A stretch of 64,000 nucleotides of DNA, from the NCBI GenBank assembly GCA_041874755.1, contig CP102611.1, forward strand, positions 2,790,001 through 2,854,000, written 5' to 3'. The notes under the pieces are model-generated. The model did not search any database. It was not told the origin of the DNA and saw nothing but the letters and a program-made list of their open reading frames with translations. The translations under genes and the position numbers were made by a program. Positions 54,906 through 64,000 of this stretch are shown in pieces; position 1 is the stretch's first letter; every line of letters starts with the position of its first letter. Source of the stretch: Chitinibacter sp. SCUT-21. Its GTDB lineage: Bacteria > Pseudomonadota > Gammaproteobacteria > Burkholderiales > Chitinibacteraceae.

Positions 54906-55724
54906 TTAAGGCTCAATGTCGCGGCCAAGCTCTTCACCTAACTCGCGTGAGCGCGCTGCGGCGGCCGAAGCTGCGGCAATAATTGTCGAGCGCACTTGGC
55001 TAGTTTCCAGCGCTTTAATTGCGCGCTCAGTTGTGCCGCCTTTGGAGGTGACTTTTTGTTGCAAGGTGCCCGCATCGTCCTCTGAGTTGAGGGCTAATTT
55101 CACCGCTCCCGCAAAAGTTTGATACGCCAGTTTATGCGCGATTTCAGGGGCAAAGCCTTGCGCGCGCGCTGCGGCTTGCAGTGCTTCCATGAAATAGAAA
55201 ATATACGCAGGGCCGCTGCCCGAGATCGCAGTAATGCCATCAATTTGCGATTCTTCGTCAACCCAAACTTGCTCGCCAATCGACGTAAGAATGCGGCGGG
55301 TCAACTCGCGATCGGCCTCGTTGACAGCTTCACTGGCGTAAACGCCTGAAATGCCTGCTTGAACGAGGGCGGGGGTATTAGGCATGACGCGAATAATACG
55401 CTGATGTCCAGCAAGGAACCTGGATAGGGTATCGACGCGAATGCCGGCCGCAATTGAAATCACCAATGCATCGCCAATGTGTGGCTGCACTTCGGCAGTA
55501 ACGGCTTTGAATTGCTGTGGTTTTACGGCAAATAAAATGGCCGTGCTATTTGGAATGTCTTCGCCTGGGGCAGAAGTTTGAATACCGTATTGTTGCGTTA
55601 GCTCCACACGTTTGCCGGCATCGGGCTCGACCACGTGAATTTGTTCACTGCTAAAGCCTTGCGCCAACATGCCACCAATCATGGCTGTCGCCATATTGCC
55701 GCCACCGATAAAGGTAATGATCAT
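54906..55724 (-). CDS. proC: Pyrroline-5-carboxylate reductase
   Basis: 272-residue NAD(P)H enzyme of the last step in proline synthesis. N-terminal Rossmann motif ITFIGGGNMATAMIGG and the C-terminal signature GGTTERAIKALETSQVRSTIIAA. Overlaps the yggS stop by four bases and precedes yggT by 30 bases; yggS-proC-yggT is a conserved unit. Confidence 0.95.
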   Translation of the reverse strand: MIITFIGGGNMATAMIGGMLAQGFSSEQIHVVEPDAGKRVELTQQYGIQTSAPGEDIPNSTAILFAVKPQQFKAVTAEVQPHIGDALVISIAAGIRVDTLSRFLAGHQRIIRVMPNTPALVQAGISGVYASEAVNEADRELTRRILTSIGEQVWVDEESQIDGITAISGSGPAYIFYFMEALQAAARAQGFAPEIAHKLAYQTFAGAVKLALNSEDDAGTLQQKVTSKGGTTERAIKALETSQVRSTIIAAASAAAARSRELGEELGRDIEP

Positions 55725-56431
55725 TGCTGTTCCTGCTGTGTTGAATATTGGCGGGCGCCAAAAATGGCACTACCCACACGAACTAAAGTTGTGCCATTGG
55801 CAATGGCAAGCTCTAAATCACTCGACATGCCCATCGAGAGCGTGTCGAGCTCAAAACCTTGTTCGATTAAATGAGCCAGACATTGTTTCAGTAATTGAAA
55901 CTGTTTGGCGAGTTTTACTTCATCATCCGTTGCCTCTGGGATGCACATTAGGCCACGTAACTTCAAGCGCGGCAGCGCGGCAATCGCTTGCGCTAACTGA
56001 ATAACTTGATCTGGCGCGACCCCAGATTTGCTCGCTTCACCTGAGACATTTACTTGCAGGCAGACATTCAGCGGCGGCAAATGTTCCGGTCTTTGCGCGT
56101 TCAGCCGTTCGGCAATTTTAACGCGCTCTACGGTGTGTACCCAATCTGCACATTCGGCGACGATTCGGGTTTTATTGCTCTGCAGAGGGCCGATAAAGTG
56201 CCAGATCAGGTCGGTACAATCGGCCAATTGGGTGTGTTTATCGCTTAATTCTTGCGCATAATTTTCGCCAAAGCTGCGCTGACCCAGCTCGTAAAGCGCT
56301 CTGACATCTGAGGCTGGAAATGTTTTACTCACCGCCAGTAAGCTAATTTCTGCTGCATTTCTTGTACAGGCTGTGCATGCAGCGGCTATCCTGCCTTGTA
56401 CGCCTTGCCATGCTTCAAATAACGTTGCCAT
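55721..56431 (-). CDS. yggS: PLP homeostasis protein YggS
   Basis: 236-residue PLP-binding protein with a TIM-barrel fold. The PLP Lys is in LLAVSKTFPA (Lys36); IRHFIG-type (LIWHFIGPLQSNKTR), HTVER and MGMSSDLELAIANGTTLVRVGSAIFG follow the family. It buffers free PLP and affects amino-acid pools. First gene of the yggS-proC-yggT unit; divergent from pilT with 86 bases between. Confidence 0.94.
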   Translation of the reverse strand: MATLFEAWQGVQGRIAAACTACTRNAAEISLLAVSKTFPASDVRALYELGQRSFGENYAQELSDKHTQLADCTDLIWHFIGPLQSNKTRIVAECADWVHTVERVKIAERLNAQRPEHLPPLNVCLQVNVSGEASKSGVAPDQVIQLAQAIAALPRLKLRGLMCIPEATDDEVKLAKQFQLLKQCLAHLIEQGFELDTLSMGMSSDLELAIANGTTLVRVGSAIFGARQYSTQQEQQ

Positions 56432-56517
56432 AATGAACGGATCTTTGTCAGGATGTTGCTAGAGCGCATTGATGCTTGCTAACAGACCTGATTCGTGAAT
56501 GAGAGGAAGAATTATAA

Positions 56518-57561
56518 ATGGAAATCTCGGAACTCTTAGCGTTTTCGGTCAAGAATAAAGCATCCGATTTGCATCTGTCGGCAGGCTTACCACCGATGAT
56601 TCGCGTGCATGGTGATGTACGTCGTATTAATTTACCGGCAATGGATCACAAAGACGTACACGATATGGTGTACGACATCATGAATGATGGTCAGCGCAAA
56701 ATTTATGAAGATACGCTTGAATGCGATTTCTCATTTGAAATTCCCAATTTGGCGCGTTTCCGGGTAAATGCCTTTGTGCAAAACCGGGGTGCCGGTGCGG
56801 TATTTCGGACGATTCCTTCGAAAGTACTCACGCTGGAAGAGCTCAATGCGCCGCGTGTTTTTCAAGATATTGCAATGAATCCACGCGGGCTGGTGCTGGT
56901 TACTGGGCCTACGGGGTCAGGTAAATCAACCACCTTGGCCGCGATGATTAATTTCATTAATGACAATGAATACGGCCATATCTTGACGGTGGAAGACCCG
57001 ATCGAGTTTGTGCATCAGTCGAAAAAATGTTTGGTCAACCAACGTGAAGTCGGGCCACATACTCTGTCGTTCTCGAATGCATTGCGCTCAGCCTTGCGGG
57101 AAGACCCCGATGTTGTGCTGGTCGGTGAGATGCGAGACTTGGAAACCATCCGTTTGGCCTTAACTGCGGCCGAAACGGGGCACTTGGTGTTTGGTACCTT
57201 GCATACGAGTTCTGCCGCGAAAACCATCGACCGTGTGGTCGACGTGTTTCCTGCCGCAGAGAAAGAAATGGTTCGTGCAATGTTGTCTGAGTCATTGCGG
57301 GCGGTAATCTCGCAAACGCTGCTCAAAACCAAAGATGGCACAGGCCGTGTGGCTGCGCACGAGATCATGATTGGGATTCCTGCGATTCGAAATCTGATCC
57401 GTGAAAATAAAATTGCGCAAATGTATTCGGCGATTCAAACAGGTTCAGCGCACGGCATGCAAACTTTGGATCAGTGCTTGCAAAATCTAGTACAACGCAA
57501 CATTGTTTCTGTGGCTGAAGCGCGTAATAAAGCGGCCATTCCGGATAACTTCAAAGGTTAA
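56518..57561 (+). CDS. pilT: Type IV pilus retraction ATPase PilT
   Basis: 347-residue hexameric AAA+ type ATPase that depolymerises type IV pili and drives twitching. Walker A GPTGSGKSTT (about 130-139), Asp box EDPIEFVHQSKK, Walker B VVLVGEMRDLETIRLAL, His box GHLVFGTLHTSSAAK and the PilT-specific C-terminal AIRNLIRENK. AGAGGAAG precedes the ATG. Followed by pilU after 20 bases. Confidence 0.97.
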   Translation: MEISELLAFSVKNKASDLHLSAGLPPMIRVHGDVRRINLPAMDHKDVHDMVYDIMNDGQRKIYEDTLECDFSFEIPNLARFRVNAFVQNRGAGAVFRTIPSKVLTLEELNAPRVFQDIAMNPRGLVLVTGPTGSGKSTTLAAMINFINDNEYGHILTVEDPIEFVHQSKKCLVNQREVGPHTLSFSNALRSALREDPDVVLVGEMRDLETIRLALTAAETGHLVFGTLHTSSAAKTIDRVVDVFPAAEKEMVRAMLSESLRAVISQTLLKTKDGTGRVAAHEIMIGIPAIRNLIRENKIAQMYSAIQTGSAHGMQTLDQCLQNLVQRNIVSVAEARNKAAIPDNFKG

Positions 57562-57581
57562 TCCGAGTCGGAGGAGTCAAA

Positions 57582-58718
57582 ATGGAAAAAGAACAAGCCG
57601 CCAAGTTTATGCATGATTTACTGCGCCATATGCGCAGTAAAAATGCGTCCGATTTATTTATTACGGTTGATTTTCCGCCAGCGATGAAAATCGATGGTCG
57701 AGTAACGCCAGTATCGAATCAGCTATTAACTGCGCAGCATACCAAAGAGCTGGCGCGGGCGATTATGAACGATCGCCAAGCCGAAGATTTTGAAGCAAAT
57801 AAAGAATGTAATTTTGCGATTAGCCCGGGCAGTATGGGGCGTTTTCGCGTGAATGCGTTTATGCAGCAAGGCCGTGTAGGCATGGTGCTGCGGACGATTA
57901 ATTCCGAAATTCCAAAGTTGTCTGAGTTAAATCTGCCGCCGGTGTTGGAAGACATTGCGATGACCAAACGTGGTCTGGTGATTTTCGTTGGTGGAACAGG
58001 CTCGGGTAAATCAACTTCGCTCGCGGCGATGATTGGCCATCGTAATGAAAATGCGTACGACCATATCATCACGATTGAAGACCCTATCGAGTATGTTCAC
58101 GAGCATAAAAACTCGATCATTACCCAGCGCGAAGTTGGCGTTGATACCGACTCGTGGATGGCGGCACTGAAAAACACGCTGCGTCAGGCGCCCGATGTGA
58201 TTTTGATCGGTGAGATTCGCGACCGAGAAACGATGGATTACGCGATTGCATTTGCTGAGACCGGCCACCTATGTATGGCAACCTTGCATGCCAACTCGTC
58301 CAATCAGGCACTCGATCGGATTATTAACTTCTTCCCCGAAGAGCGCCGGCAACAATTGTTGATGGATTTGTCCTTGAACTTAAAAGCCTTTGTTTCTCAG
58401 CGCTTGGTGCCGCATTTGTCAGGCAAAGGTCGCGTTGCTGCGGTTGAGGTGATGCTGAATTCACCATTGATTTCTGAGTTGATTTTCAAAGGCGAAGTGC
58501 ATGAAATCAAAGAGATTATGAAAAAATCTCGTGAATTGGGCATGCAGACTTTCGATCAGTCACTGTTCGATTTGTTTGAGCAAGACCGGATTTCATATGA
58601 AGATGCGCTGCGAAATGCAGACTCGGTCAACGATCTGCGTTTGCAGATTAAGCTCAATAGCTCAGACGCAAAACAGCGCGATGTTTTAGCTGGCTTAGAC
58701 CACTTGGATATCGTCTAG
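57582..58718 (+). CDS. pilU: PilT-like ATPase PilU
   Basis: 378-residue paralogue of PilT that helps retraction. Walker A GGTGSGKSTSLAAM, ITIEDPIEYVHEHKN, VILIGEIRDRETMDYAI and a longer C-terminal tail (DVLAGLDHLDIV) than PilT. An AGGAG site precedes the ATG. The pair pilT-pilU, with fimV following, shows the host makes type IV pili; fibre subunit genes are not in the window. Confidence 0.95.
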   Translation: MEKEQAAKFMHDLLRHMRSKNASDLFITVDFPPAMKIDGRVTPVSNQLLTAQHTKELARAIMNDRQAEDFEANKECNFAISPGSMGRFRVNAFMQQGRVGMVLRTINSEIPKLSELNLPPVLEDIAMTKRGLVIFVGGTGSGKSTSLAAMIGHRNENAYDHIITIEDPIEYVHEHKNSIITQREVGVDTDSWMAALKNTLRQAPDVILIGEIRDRETMDYAIAFAETGHLCMATLHANSSNQALDRIINFFPEERRQQLLMDLSLNLKAFVSQRLVPHLSGKGRVAAVEVMLNSPLISELIFKGEVHEIKEIMKKSRELGMQTFDQSLFDLFEQDRISYEDALRNADSVNDLRLQIKLNSSDAKQRDVLAGLDHLDIV

Positions 58719-58744
58719 GCGATATCGCAAGATCAGATGAGTTT

Positions 58745-60973
58745 ATGAAAACAAACTTTGTGAAAGTATTCGAACTTCGATTAATTTCTCTTGCCTTAAT
58801 CAGTGCAGGTTGTATCGGCTTTTCTCAGGCGGCCATGCTTGGGGAAATTCAGGTGCGATCTGCGCTGGGTGAGCGATTTAATGCGTCGATTACGGTGGCT
58901 GCGGCTGAGGATGAAGATCTCAATGCCAATTGCTTTCGCATTGTTTCCCCGCAAGATGAAAATGCGGCAGGCATTTTACGCCGCGCTAGACTGACCTATC
59001 AGTATGAGGTAGGTGGAGGGCGACTGCTGGTTAAGGGGGAGGAAGCGCAAAGTGAGCCTGTCTTAACCCTAGGCATTCGTGTCAAATGCCCAGGTGAAGA
59101 GGAGCGGGTATTTCAGCGGGATTATCGAATCTTGCTCGATCCTCCCGAGTATCGTCCCAATATCGCCGCCCCGAGTGTTCCAAGCGCACGCTCAAGCGAT
59201 AGCAGCTCACGTTCTCGACGCAAGCTACCCGCGATGGGGACCGCTTGGTTGACGGAAGATGGGGATTCGGTGGCTAAAATCGCGGCGAGTTATTACCCCG
59301 GCGATAAAGCGAAACAGCAAGCTTTAGTCGAGGCCATTTACGATATCAACCCCGATTTGCCCCAAAATACCAATGCCCGTTTAGATGGAGATTGGCGCAT
59401 TTTATTGCCCGTGCCAACACCGAAAGCAGGGCGCTCGTCATTAGCTGCCGCGCCGCGCTTGGAAAACTTACCCGCAGCGCCGCAATCGCTTGAGGCTTTA
59501 CCAAGGCTAACTTTAGGCAGTGATTCTTTGAGTGGTAATGCTCAGGCGCAATCTAATCTACCTGCCACGACAGAAAATGCCTCTGGTGAGTTTCGGTTGC
59601 GACTCTCGGAGGCAAATTTAGATACTGATCGAAAAAACACGCTAACGCCCGAGCAAACATTGCAATTACGCGAGCGTTTATTATCGCTTGAATCAGATGA
59701 TCAAGCCGCACAAATGCTGCAACTCAAATATCAAATCACCGAGTTGGAGAAAAAACTGGCGAGCTTCCAATCGCAAACTGGTCAATTGGCAGAGCGGCAG
59801 GAAAATACCGATAAAGCAAATTCTTGGTGGTATTTCTCGCCGCTGATTGCTTTGTTGTTATTGCCTTTCGGCTTTTGGCTATGGCGTCGTCGCATGCAGC
59901 ATATTACGGCGCGAGATGATTTCTATACCTCGATTTCACCGTCCACCAGCTATTTACATTCTCCGAGCCCTAGCGGGGGGGAAACCAGCTTACGTAGCCG
60001 CGGGCTAACATTAGGGGGGCTCAATGGTGAAGAAATTGGAACGCCAATTCACCGTGACCATGCTGATGATTGGCGCAATATTGATGCCGATGATATGGAT
60101 GTTGTTTCACCGAGCAATGTGGCAGAAGAAGCCCAATTATTGCTAGATCATGGCTTGGTGCCGCAGGCGATTAATTTATTGAATCATGAAATTGCACAGA
60201 TGCCAGCGGCCTTGGCTCTTTGGATGAAATTATTTGAGATATTTCAGCGTAATGCGATGCCTGAAGCGTTTCAAGAAAAGGCTGTGGCATTTCGTTTACA
60301 GTTTGCCAGTGATGCCCTCTGGAAAAATGTGCAAGAACTGGGTTTAACCGTCGACCCCGCTAACCCACTGTATCAGTCGCTAGAGTTGAGTGCCGAAAGT
60401 ACCGCAGTGGACGAGCCTACAGTGGACGAGCCTAAATTTGTAGGTAATGCCGATGATTTGGCATTTGCGACTGCCTTGCATGTCGATGCTGGTTTGGATG
60501 TGCCGGATCAATTGATTGAAGCTAGGGAAGAGGTGGCAATACACAATTCGCTGAGCTTGCAAGATAATGCACCTGAAATTCTCGCAATTAAAAACGACAA
60601 TGGCTTGATTTACCATAGCTCAGCGGATCAGCGCGTGGATCATGAGTTGGTGGAAAATGAAGCAATAGAGTTACAAGCTCTTGATGCAAATGTGTCGCCT
60701 TTTTCGATTCAAATTGATGATATTCAAGTGTTTGATCCAGTGGAAATCAAGCCAATTGAGGCTCATCAAACCGCAAGCAAAGAAGCAAAATCAGCTCCGC
60801 TGTTTAAATCAGATGACCCCGCTTTGCAGGAGATCGCTCAGCTCATTGAACATGGTCAACGAAAGGAAGCTTTTAAGCTTTTAGAGGAAATGCTGTACAA
60901 AGGAACAATGCCACAGCGACTCACTGCATCAAAATGGCTTGATAAAATGTTGGGCACTTTTGGGCATGGTTAA
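58745..60973 (+). CDS. fimV: FimV-like peptidoglycan-binding protein
   Basis: 742 residues: signal peptide (MKTNFVKVFELRLISLALISAGCIGFSQA), FimV core (LGEIQVRSALGERFNASITV to KCPGEEERVFQRDYRILLDPPEY, about 30-137), LysM-like region (about 165-222, GDSVAKIAASYYPGDKAKQQALVEAIYDINPDL), coiled coil (about 302-352), one membrane helix (about 361-381) and an acidic cytoplasmic half with TPR-like patches near 460-540 and 700-742. FimV/TspA proteins anchor pilus and polar components. A 15-bp tandem duplication (60406-60434) repeats VDEPT/K. Confidence 0.88.
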   Translation: MKTNFVKVFELRLISLALISAGCIGFSQAAMLGEIQVRSALGERFNASITVAAAEDEDLNANCFRIVSPQDENAAGILRRARLTYQYEVGGGRLLVKGEEAQSEPVLTLGIRVKCPGEEERVFQRDYRILLDPPEYRPNIAAPSVPSARSSDSSSRSRRKLPAMGTAWLTEDGDSVAKIAASYYPGDKAKQQALVEAIYDINPDLPQNTNARLDGDWRILLPVPTPKAGRSSLAAAPRLENLPAAPQSLEALPRLTLGSDSLSGNAQAQSNLPATTENASGEFRLRLSEANLDTDRKNTLTPEQTLQLRERLLSLESDDQAAQMLQLKYQITELEKKLASFQSQTGQLAERQENTDKANSWWYFSPLIALLLLPFGFWLWRRRMQHITARDDFYTSISPSTSYLHSPSPSGGETSLRSRGLTLGGLNGEEIGTPIHRDHADDWRNIDADDMDVVSPSNVAEEAQLLLDHGLVPQAINLLNHEIAQMPAALALWMKLFEIFQRNAMPEAFQEKAVAFRLQFASDALWKNVQELGLTVDPANPLYQSLELSAESTAVDEPTVDEPKFVGNADDLAFATALHVDAGLDVPDQLIEAREEVAIHNSLSLQDNAPEILAIKNDNGLIYHSSADQRVDHELVENEAIELQALDANVSPFSIQIDDIQVFDPVEIKPIEAHQTASKEAKSAPLFKSDDPALQEIAQLIEHGQRKEAFKLLEEMLYKGTMPQRLTASKWLDKMLGTFGHG

Positions 60974-60989
60974 TATAGCTTGATGCCAT

Positions 60990-61024
60990 AAAAAAGCCGC
61001 AGCGGTGTGAGCAGCGGCTTTTTT
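60990..61024. terminator. Bidirectional terminator fimV/aceB
   Basis: AAAAAAGCCGC pairs with GCGGCTTTTTT, T-tracts on both strands. Separates the convergent fimV and aceB genes. Confidence 0.88.
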
Positions 61025-61043
61025 ATGCAATAAGAACTTAGAT

Positions 61044-62630
61044 TTAAGCCAAGCGTGTATAGCCGGGCAGGGTGAGGAAGTCAACAAACTCATCACTAGT
61101 GGTGATTTGCTCGAACATTTTGGCTGCTTCTTTCAGCGTGGCGCTATAGCGTCCTTGTTGCTCCAGTTTATCCACCTCTTCTCGCAATAAAAGCTCGAAC
61201 AACTCTCGAGTGACTTTGCGACCATCTTCCAGTACGCCTTTGCTCGAGCGTATCCATTGCCAGATTTGCGAGCGGCTAATTTCGGCTGTGGCTGCGTCTT
61301 CCATTAAATTATGAATCGGTACGCAGCCCATGCCCGTCAACCATGACGCCAAATACTGCACCCCGACCGAGATATTGTTGCGTACTCCGGTTTCAGTAAT
61401 CGGTGTTTCAGGCTGAAAATTCAGTAAATCGGCCGCGTTGACCGTTACATCGAGTCGCTGCTTATGAATTTGATTGGGGTATTTTCCTAGAACCTTATCC
61501 CATGCTTCCTTGGCGATTGATACTAGTCCGGGGTGTGCTACCCAGCCGCCATCGTAGCCATCGCCCGCATCACGCTCTTTATCCGCTTTCACTTGCGCCA
61601 TCGCGCGCTCATTCGCCTCGGGATCGGATTTGACTGGAATATACGCCGACATGCCCCCCATCGCGGGTGCGCCGCGCTGGTGGCAGGTTTTTAGCAACAG
61701 CAAGGAATACGCGCGCATAAACGGTACGGTCATCGTGATTTTGCCGCGATCGGCGAGGCAAAAATCGGCGTTGCTGCGAAATTTTTTAATGCAGCTAAAA
61801 ATATAATCCCAACGACCGGCGTTGAGTCCTGCCGAATGCTCACGCAATTCGTACAGAATTTCGTCCATTTCAAACGCGGCCAAAATCGTTTCGATTAGCA
61901 CCGTGCCCTTAATGCAACCATGCGGCGCTTTCAATTTCGCTTCGGCCCAAGTGAACACATCGTTCCACAAGCGCGCTTCCAGATGCGATTCCATTTTGGG
62001 CAAATAGAAATAACAAGCGCTGCCAATGCTGAGGCGATATTGCAGATTGTGAAAAACGACGAGGCCAAAATCGAATAAGGAGCCTGACATGATTTCGCCG
62101 TCGACCTCGACGTGTTTTTCCATCAAATGCCAGCCACGGGGGCGTGTTAGCAAGGTCGCAATTTCTGGGTTGAGCTTATATTCCTTACCTTCGGGGCTGG
62201 TGTAGCTAATCGTGCGCCGATACGCGTCATAAACATTGATTTGGCCTTCGATTTGGTTTTCCCATGTCGGCGTATTCGAGTCTTCAAAATCGGCCATAAA
62301 TGATTTCGCGCCGGAATTGAGCGCGTTAATCATCATTTTGCGCTCGACAGGGCCGGTGATTTCAACGCGGCGGTCTTGCAAATCTTCAGGAAGCGGGCTG
62401 ATTTTCCATTCGCCATGGCGAATGTGTGCCGTATTCGGCAAAAAGTCGGGTTTAACGCCTTGATCAAGTAATACTTGTCGCGCTAAGCGCGCCGCCATCA
62501 GCTCGCGGCGGCGTGGTTCAAACAGGCGGTGAAGTTCGGTCAGAAATGCTAGGGCGTCAGGGGTGAGTATCTTGCTGAACTCATTGCTGATATTGCCTTT
62601 GATGCGGATACCCGCCAATGTGGTCGACAT
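61044..62630 (-). CDS. aceB: Malate synthase A
   Basis: 528-residue enzyme condensing glyoxylate with acetyl-CoA, the second step of the glyoxylate shunt. Family segments: [99 protein letters not shown] and [21 protein letters not shown]. Downstream of aceA in the same direction, 103 bases apart, with a terminator-like hairpin in that gap. Confidence 0.95.
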   Translation of the reverse strand: MSTTLAGIRIKGNISNEFSKILTPDALAFLTELHRLFEPRRRELMAARLARQVLLDQGVKPDFLPNTAHIRHGEWKISPLPEDLQDRRVEITGPVERKMMINALNSGAKSFMADFEDSNTPTWENQIEGQINVYDAYRRTISYTSPEGKEYKLNPEIATLLTRPRGWHLMEKHVEVDGEIMSGSLFDFGLVVFHNLQYRLSIGSACYFYLPKMESHLEARLWNDVFTWAEAKLKAPHGCIKGTVLIETILAAFEMDEILYELREHSAGLNAGRWDYIFSCIKKFRSNADFCLADRGKITMTVPFMRAYSLLLLKTCHQRGAPAMGGMSAYIPVKSDPEANERAMAQVKADKERDAGDGYDGGWVAHPGLVSIAKEAWDKVLGKYPNQIHKQRLDVTVNAADLLNFQPETPITETGVRNNISVGVQYLASWLTGMGCVPIHNLMEDAATAEISRSQIWQWIRSSKGVLEDGRKVTRELFELLLREEVDKLEQQGRYSATLKEAAKMFEQITTSDEFVDFLTLPGYTRLA

Positions 62631-62694
62631 AATGATTTACTCCCTTGGCTGGTGAGCAGCCGTGTATGGGCTGAGCAGGGTTCGCAAGGAAAAA

Positions 62695-62725
62695 GCGGAA
62701 AGCCAGCCATCGCCAGACTTTCCGC
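62695..62725 (-). terminator. Terminator-like hairpin between aceA and aceB
   Basis: GCGGAAAG (62695-62702) pairs with CTTTCCGC (62718-62725), with further pairing inside; on the minus strand it is followed by five T. It lies 8 bases after the aceA stop and before aceB, so part of the aceA transcript probably ends here. Confidence 0.75.
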
Positions 62726-62733
62726 CCTTGTGC

Positions 62734-64000
62734 TTAGTGAAATTGTTCAGTTTCAGTCGAGCCTTTCAGCGCCGTGGTCGACGATTGGCCTTGCTGAATC
62801 ACCTGGGTGACTTGGTCAAAGTAACCCGTACCCACTTCGCGCTGGTGTTTCACCGCCGTGAAACCGCGATCGGCGGCGGCAAATTCGGCTTGTTGCAATT
62901 GCACAAAGGCTGTCATGCCCTCGCGTGCATAGCCGTGTGCCAAATTGAACATACCGTAGTTCAGTGCATGGAAACCCGCCAAGGTGATGAACTGGAATTT
63001 ATAACCGAGCGCGCCCAGCTCTTTCTGGAATTTGGCAATCGTCGCGTCGTCGAGATTTTTTTTCCAGTTAAACGATGGTGAGCAGTTGTACGCCAACATT
63101 TTGCCCGGGAATTTAGCGTGGATGGCCTGTGCAAATTTGCGCGCGTATTCTAGGTCTGGCTTGCCGGTTTCACACCACACCAAGTCAGCATAGGGGGCAT
63201 AGGCCAGACCGCGAGAGATGGCTTGCTCTAGGCCCGGATACGTCTTGTAAAAGCCTTCAACGGTGCGCTCGCCAGTGCAGAATGGTTTGTCGTTGTCGTC
63301 AACGTCGCTGGTCAGCAAATCGGCAGCTTCCGCGTCAGTGCGCGCTACGATAATGGTCGGCACGCCCATGACGTCCGCAGCCAAACGGGCAGCGACCAGT
63401 TTTTCGACGGCTTCGCGTGTCGGAACCAACACTTTACCTCCCATGTGGCCGCATTTCTTGACTGAGGCGAGTTGATCTTCAAAGTGCACGCCAGCAGCGC
63501 CTGCTTCAATCATTGCCTTCATTAATTCAAACGCATTCAAAACACCGCCAAAACCCGCTTCGGCATCGGCGACAATCGGTGCAAACCAATCAATACTGTC
63601 GTCGCCTTCGGCGTGATGAATCTGATCTGCACGCGCGAGCGTGTTATTGATACGGCGCACGACTTGCGGTACCGAATTGGCAGGGTAGAGCGATTGATCA
63701 GGGTACATTTCACCCGCCAAATTAGCATCGGCTGCAACTTGCCAGCCAGAGAGATAAATCGCTTTGAGGCCGGCTTTGACTTGTTGCATTGCCTGATTAC
63801 CAGTCAGAGCGCCAAGTGCATGCACGTAGGATTGCTCATGCATCAGCTTCCACAGCTTATTCGCACCGTGACGGGCAATCGTGTATTCCTGCAATAAATT
63901 GCCACGCAAACGTTCCACATCCGCGGCGGAGTAGGGGCGTTTGATGCCGGCCCAACGTGGGTTGGTTTTCCAATCTAATTCAAGTGCGGCGATTCGTTCG
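62734..64000 (-). CDS. aceA: Isocitrate lyase (3' part)
   Basis: C-terminal about 421 residues; the 5' end lies beyond 64000. The catalytic [14 protein letters not shown] is visible, as are [58 protein letters not shown] and [12 protein letters not shown]. Splits isocitrate to succinate and glyoxylate; with aceB it lets the cell grow on acetate or fatty acids. Confidence 0.96.
   Translation of the reverse strand, partial: ERIAALELDWKTNPRWAGIKRPYSAADVERLRGNLLQEYTIARHGANKLWKLMHEQSYVHALGALTGNQAMQQVKAGLKAIYLSGWQVAADANLAGEMYPDQSLYPANSVPQVVRRINNTLARADQIHHAEGDDSIDWFAPIVADAEAGFGGVLNAFELMKAMIEAGAAGVHFEDQLASVKKCGHMGGKVLVPTREAVEKLVAARLAADVMGVPTIIVARTDAEAADLLTSDVDDNDKPFCTGERTVEGFYKTYPGLEQAISRGLAYAPYADLVWCETGKPDLEYARKFAQAIHAKFPGKMLAYNCSPSFNWKKNLDDATIAKFQKELGALGYKFQFITLAGFHALNYGMFNLAHGYAREGMTAFVQLQQAEFAAADRGFTAVKHQREVGTGYFDQVTQVIQQGQSSTTALKGSTETEQFH

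Overview
The window is chromosomal DNA of a Gram-negative betaproteobacterium, most likely of the order Neisseriales and plausibly Chitinibacteraceae (Deefgea or Chitinibacter-like). This placement is inferred from the look of the proteins (NuoI, PheS, IF3), the gene order (nuo genes ending in a DUF2818-type gene, the thrS-infC-rpmI-rplT-pheS-pheT-ihfA block, argC-DUF6776-bactofilin-erpA, pilT-pilU-fimV) and moderate GC content. No phage, plasmid backbone, CRISPR array or rRNA operon was seen. Most of the window is housekeeping sequence, with small accessory pieces between the conserved blocks.

Layout. 1-7360: distal end of the respiratory complex I operon (nuoH partial, nuoIJKLMN and a small membrane gene). 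7385-15206: translation block. A promoter drives tRNA-Val(GAC), which runs without a terminator into a Thr-rich leader peptide and attenuator, then thrS, infC (probable AUA start), rpmI and rplT; pheS, pheT, ihfA, a MerR-type gene and tRNA-Pro(GGG) follow. 15373-19941: an AraC-type regulator and a three-gene carbohydrate ABC importer without an ATPase gene, with AraC-style direct repeats upstream of the binding-protein gene. 20122-23839: dnaQ, a TPR protein, ispD, a frameshifted small membrane gene, a REP-associated transposase (RAYT) between inverted REPs, and ispF. 23879-32183: P-type Ca2+/Mn2+ ATPase, a secretin-like secreted protein, a VOC protein, an alpha/beta hydrolase, lpxH, two cyclophilins and coq7.

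32349-35975: an OFA-type transporter, an FNT channel, a b561 cytochrome and a receptor-like protein with no output domain. 35985-36404 is an OsmC protein. Next to it (36500-36665) lies an unassigned series of hairpins ending in a perfect terminator, the best candidate for an undescribed small RNA. 36705-41768: rplM-rpsI, argC, DUF6776, bactofilin, erpA, a phosphopantetheinyl transferase and an unknown soluble protein. 41829-46223: gluconate uptake and phosphorylation (gntK-gntP) with its LacI-type repressor and operators, then a MoeB/ThiF-type enzyme and an unknown His-rich protein. 46442-56431: ctpA, envC, gpmI, arsR-type regulator, cutA-dsbD-tlpA, fxsA, yggT, proC and yggS. 56518-60973: type IV pilus retraction ATPases pilT and pilU and a FimV-like protein. 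61044-64000: the glyoxylate shunt genes aceB and aceA (partial).

The most unusual points are the thrS attenuator fused to tRNA-Val, the orphan structured RNA upstream of rplM, the RAYT/REP insertion that separates ispD from ispF beside a broken membrane gene, and an ABC permease carrying an extra two-helix insertion. Gene identities rest on recognising conserved motifs in the translated sequence; no database search was run.
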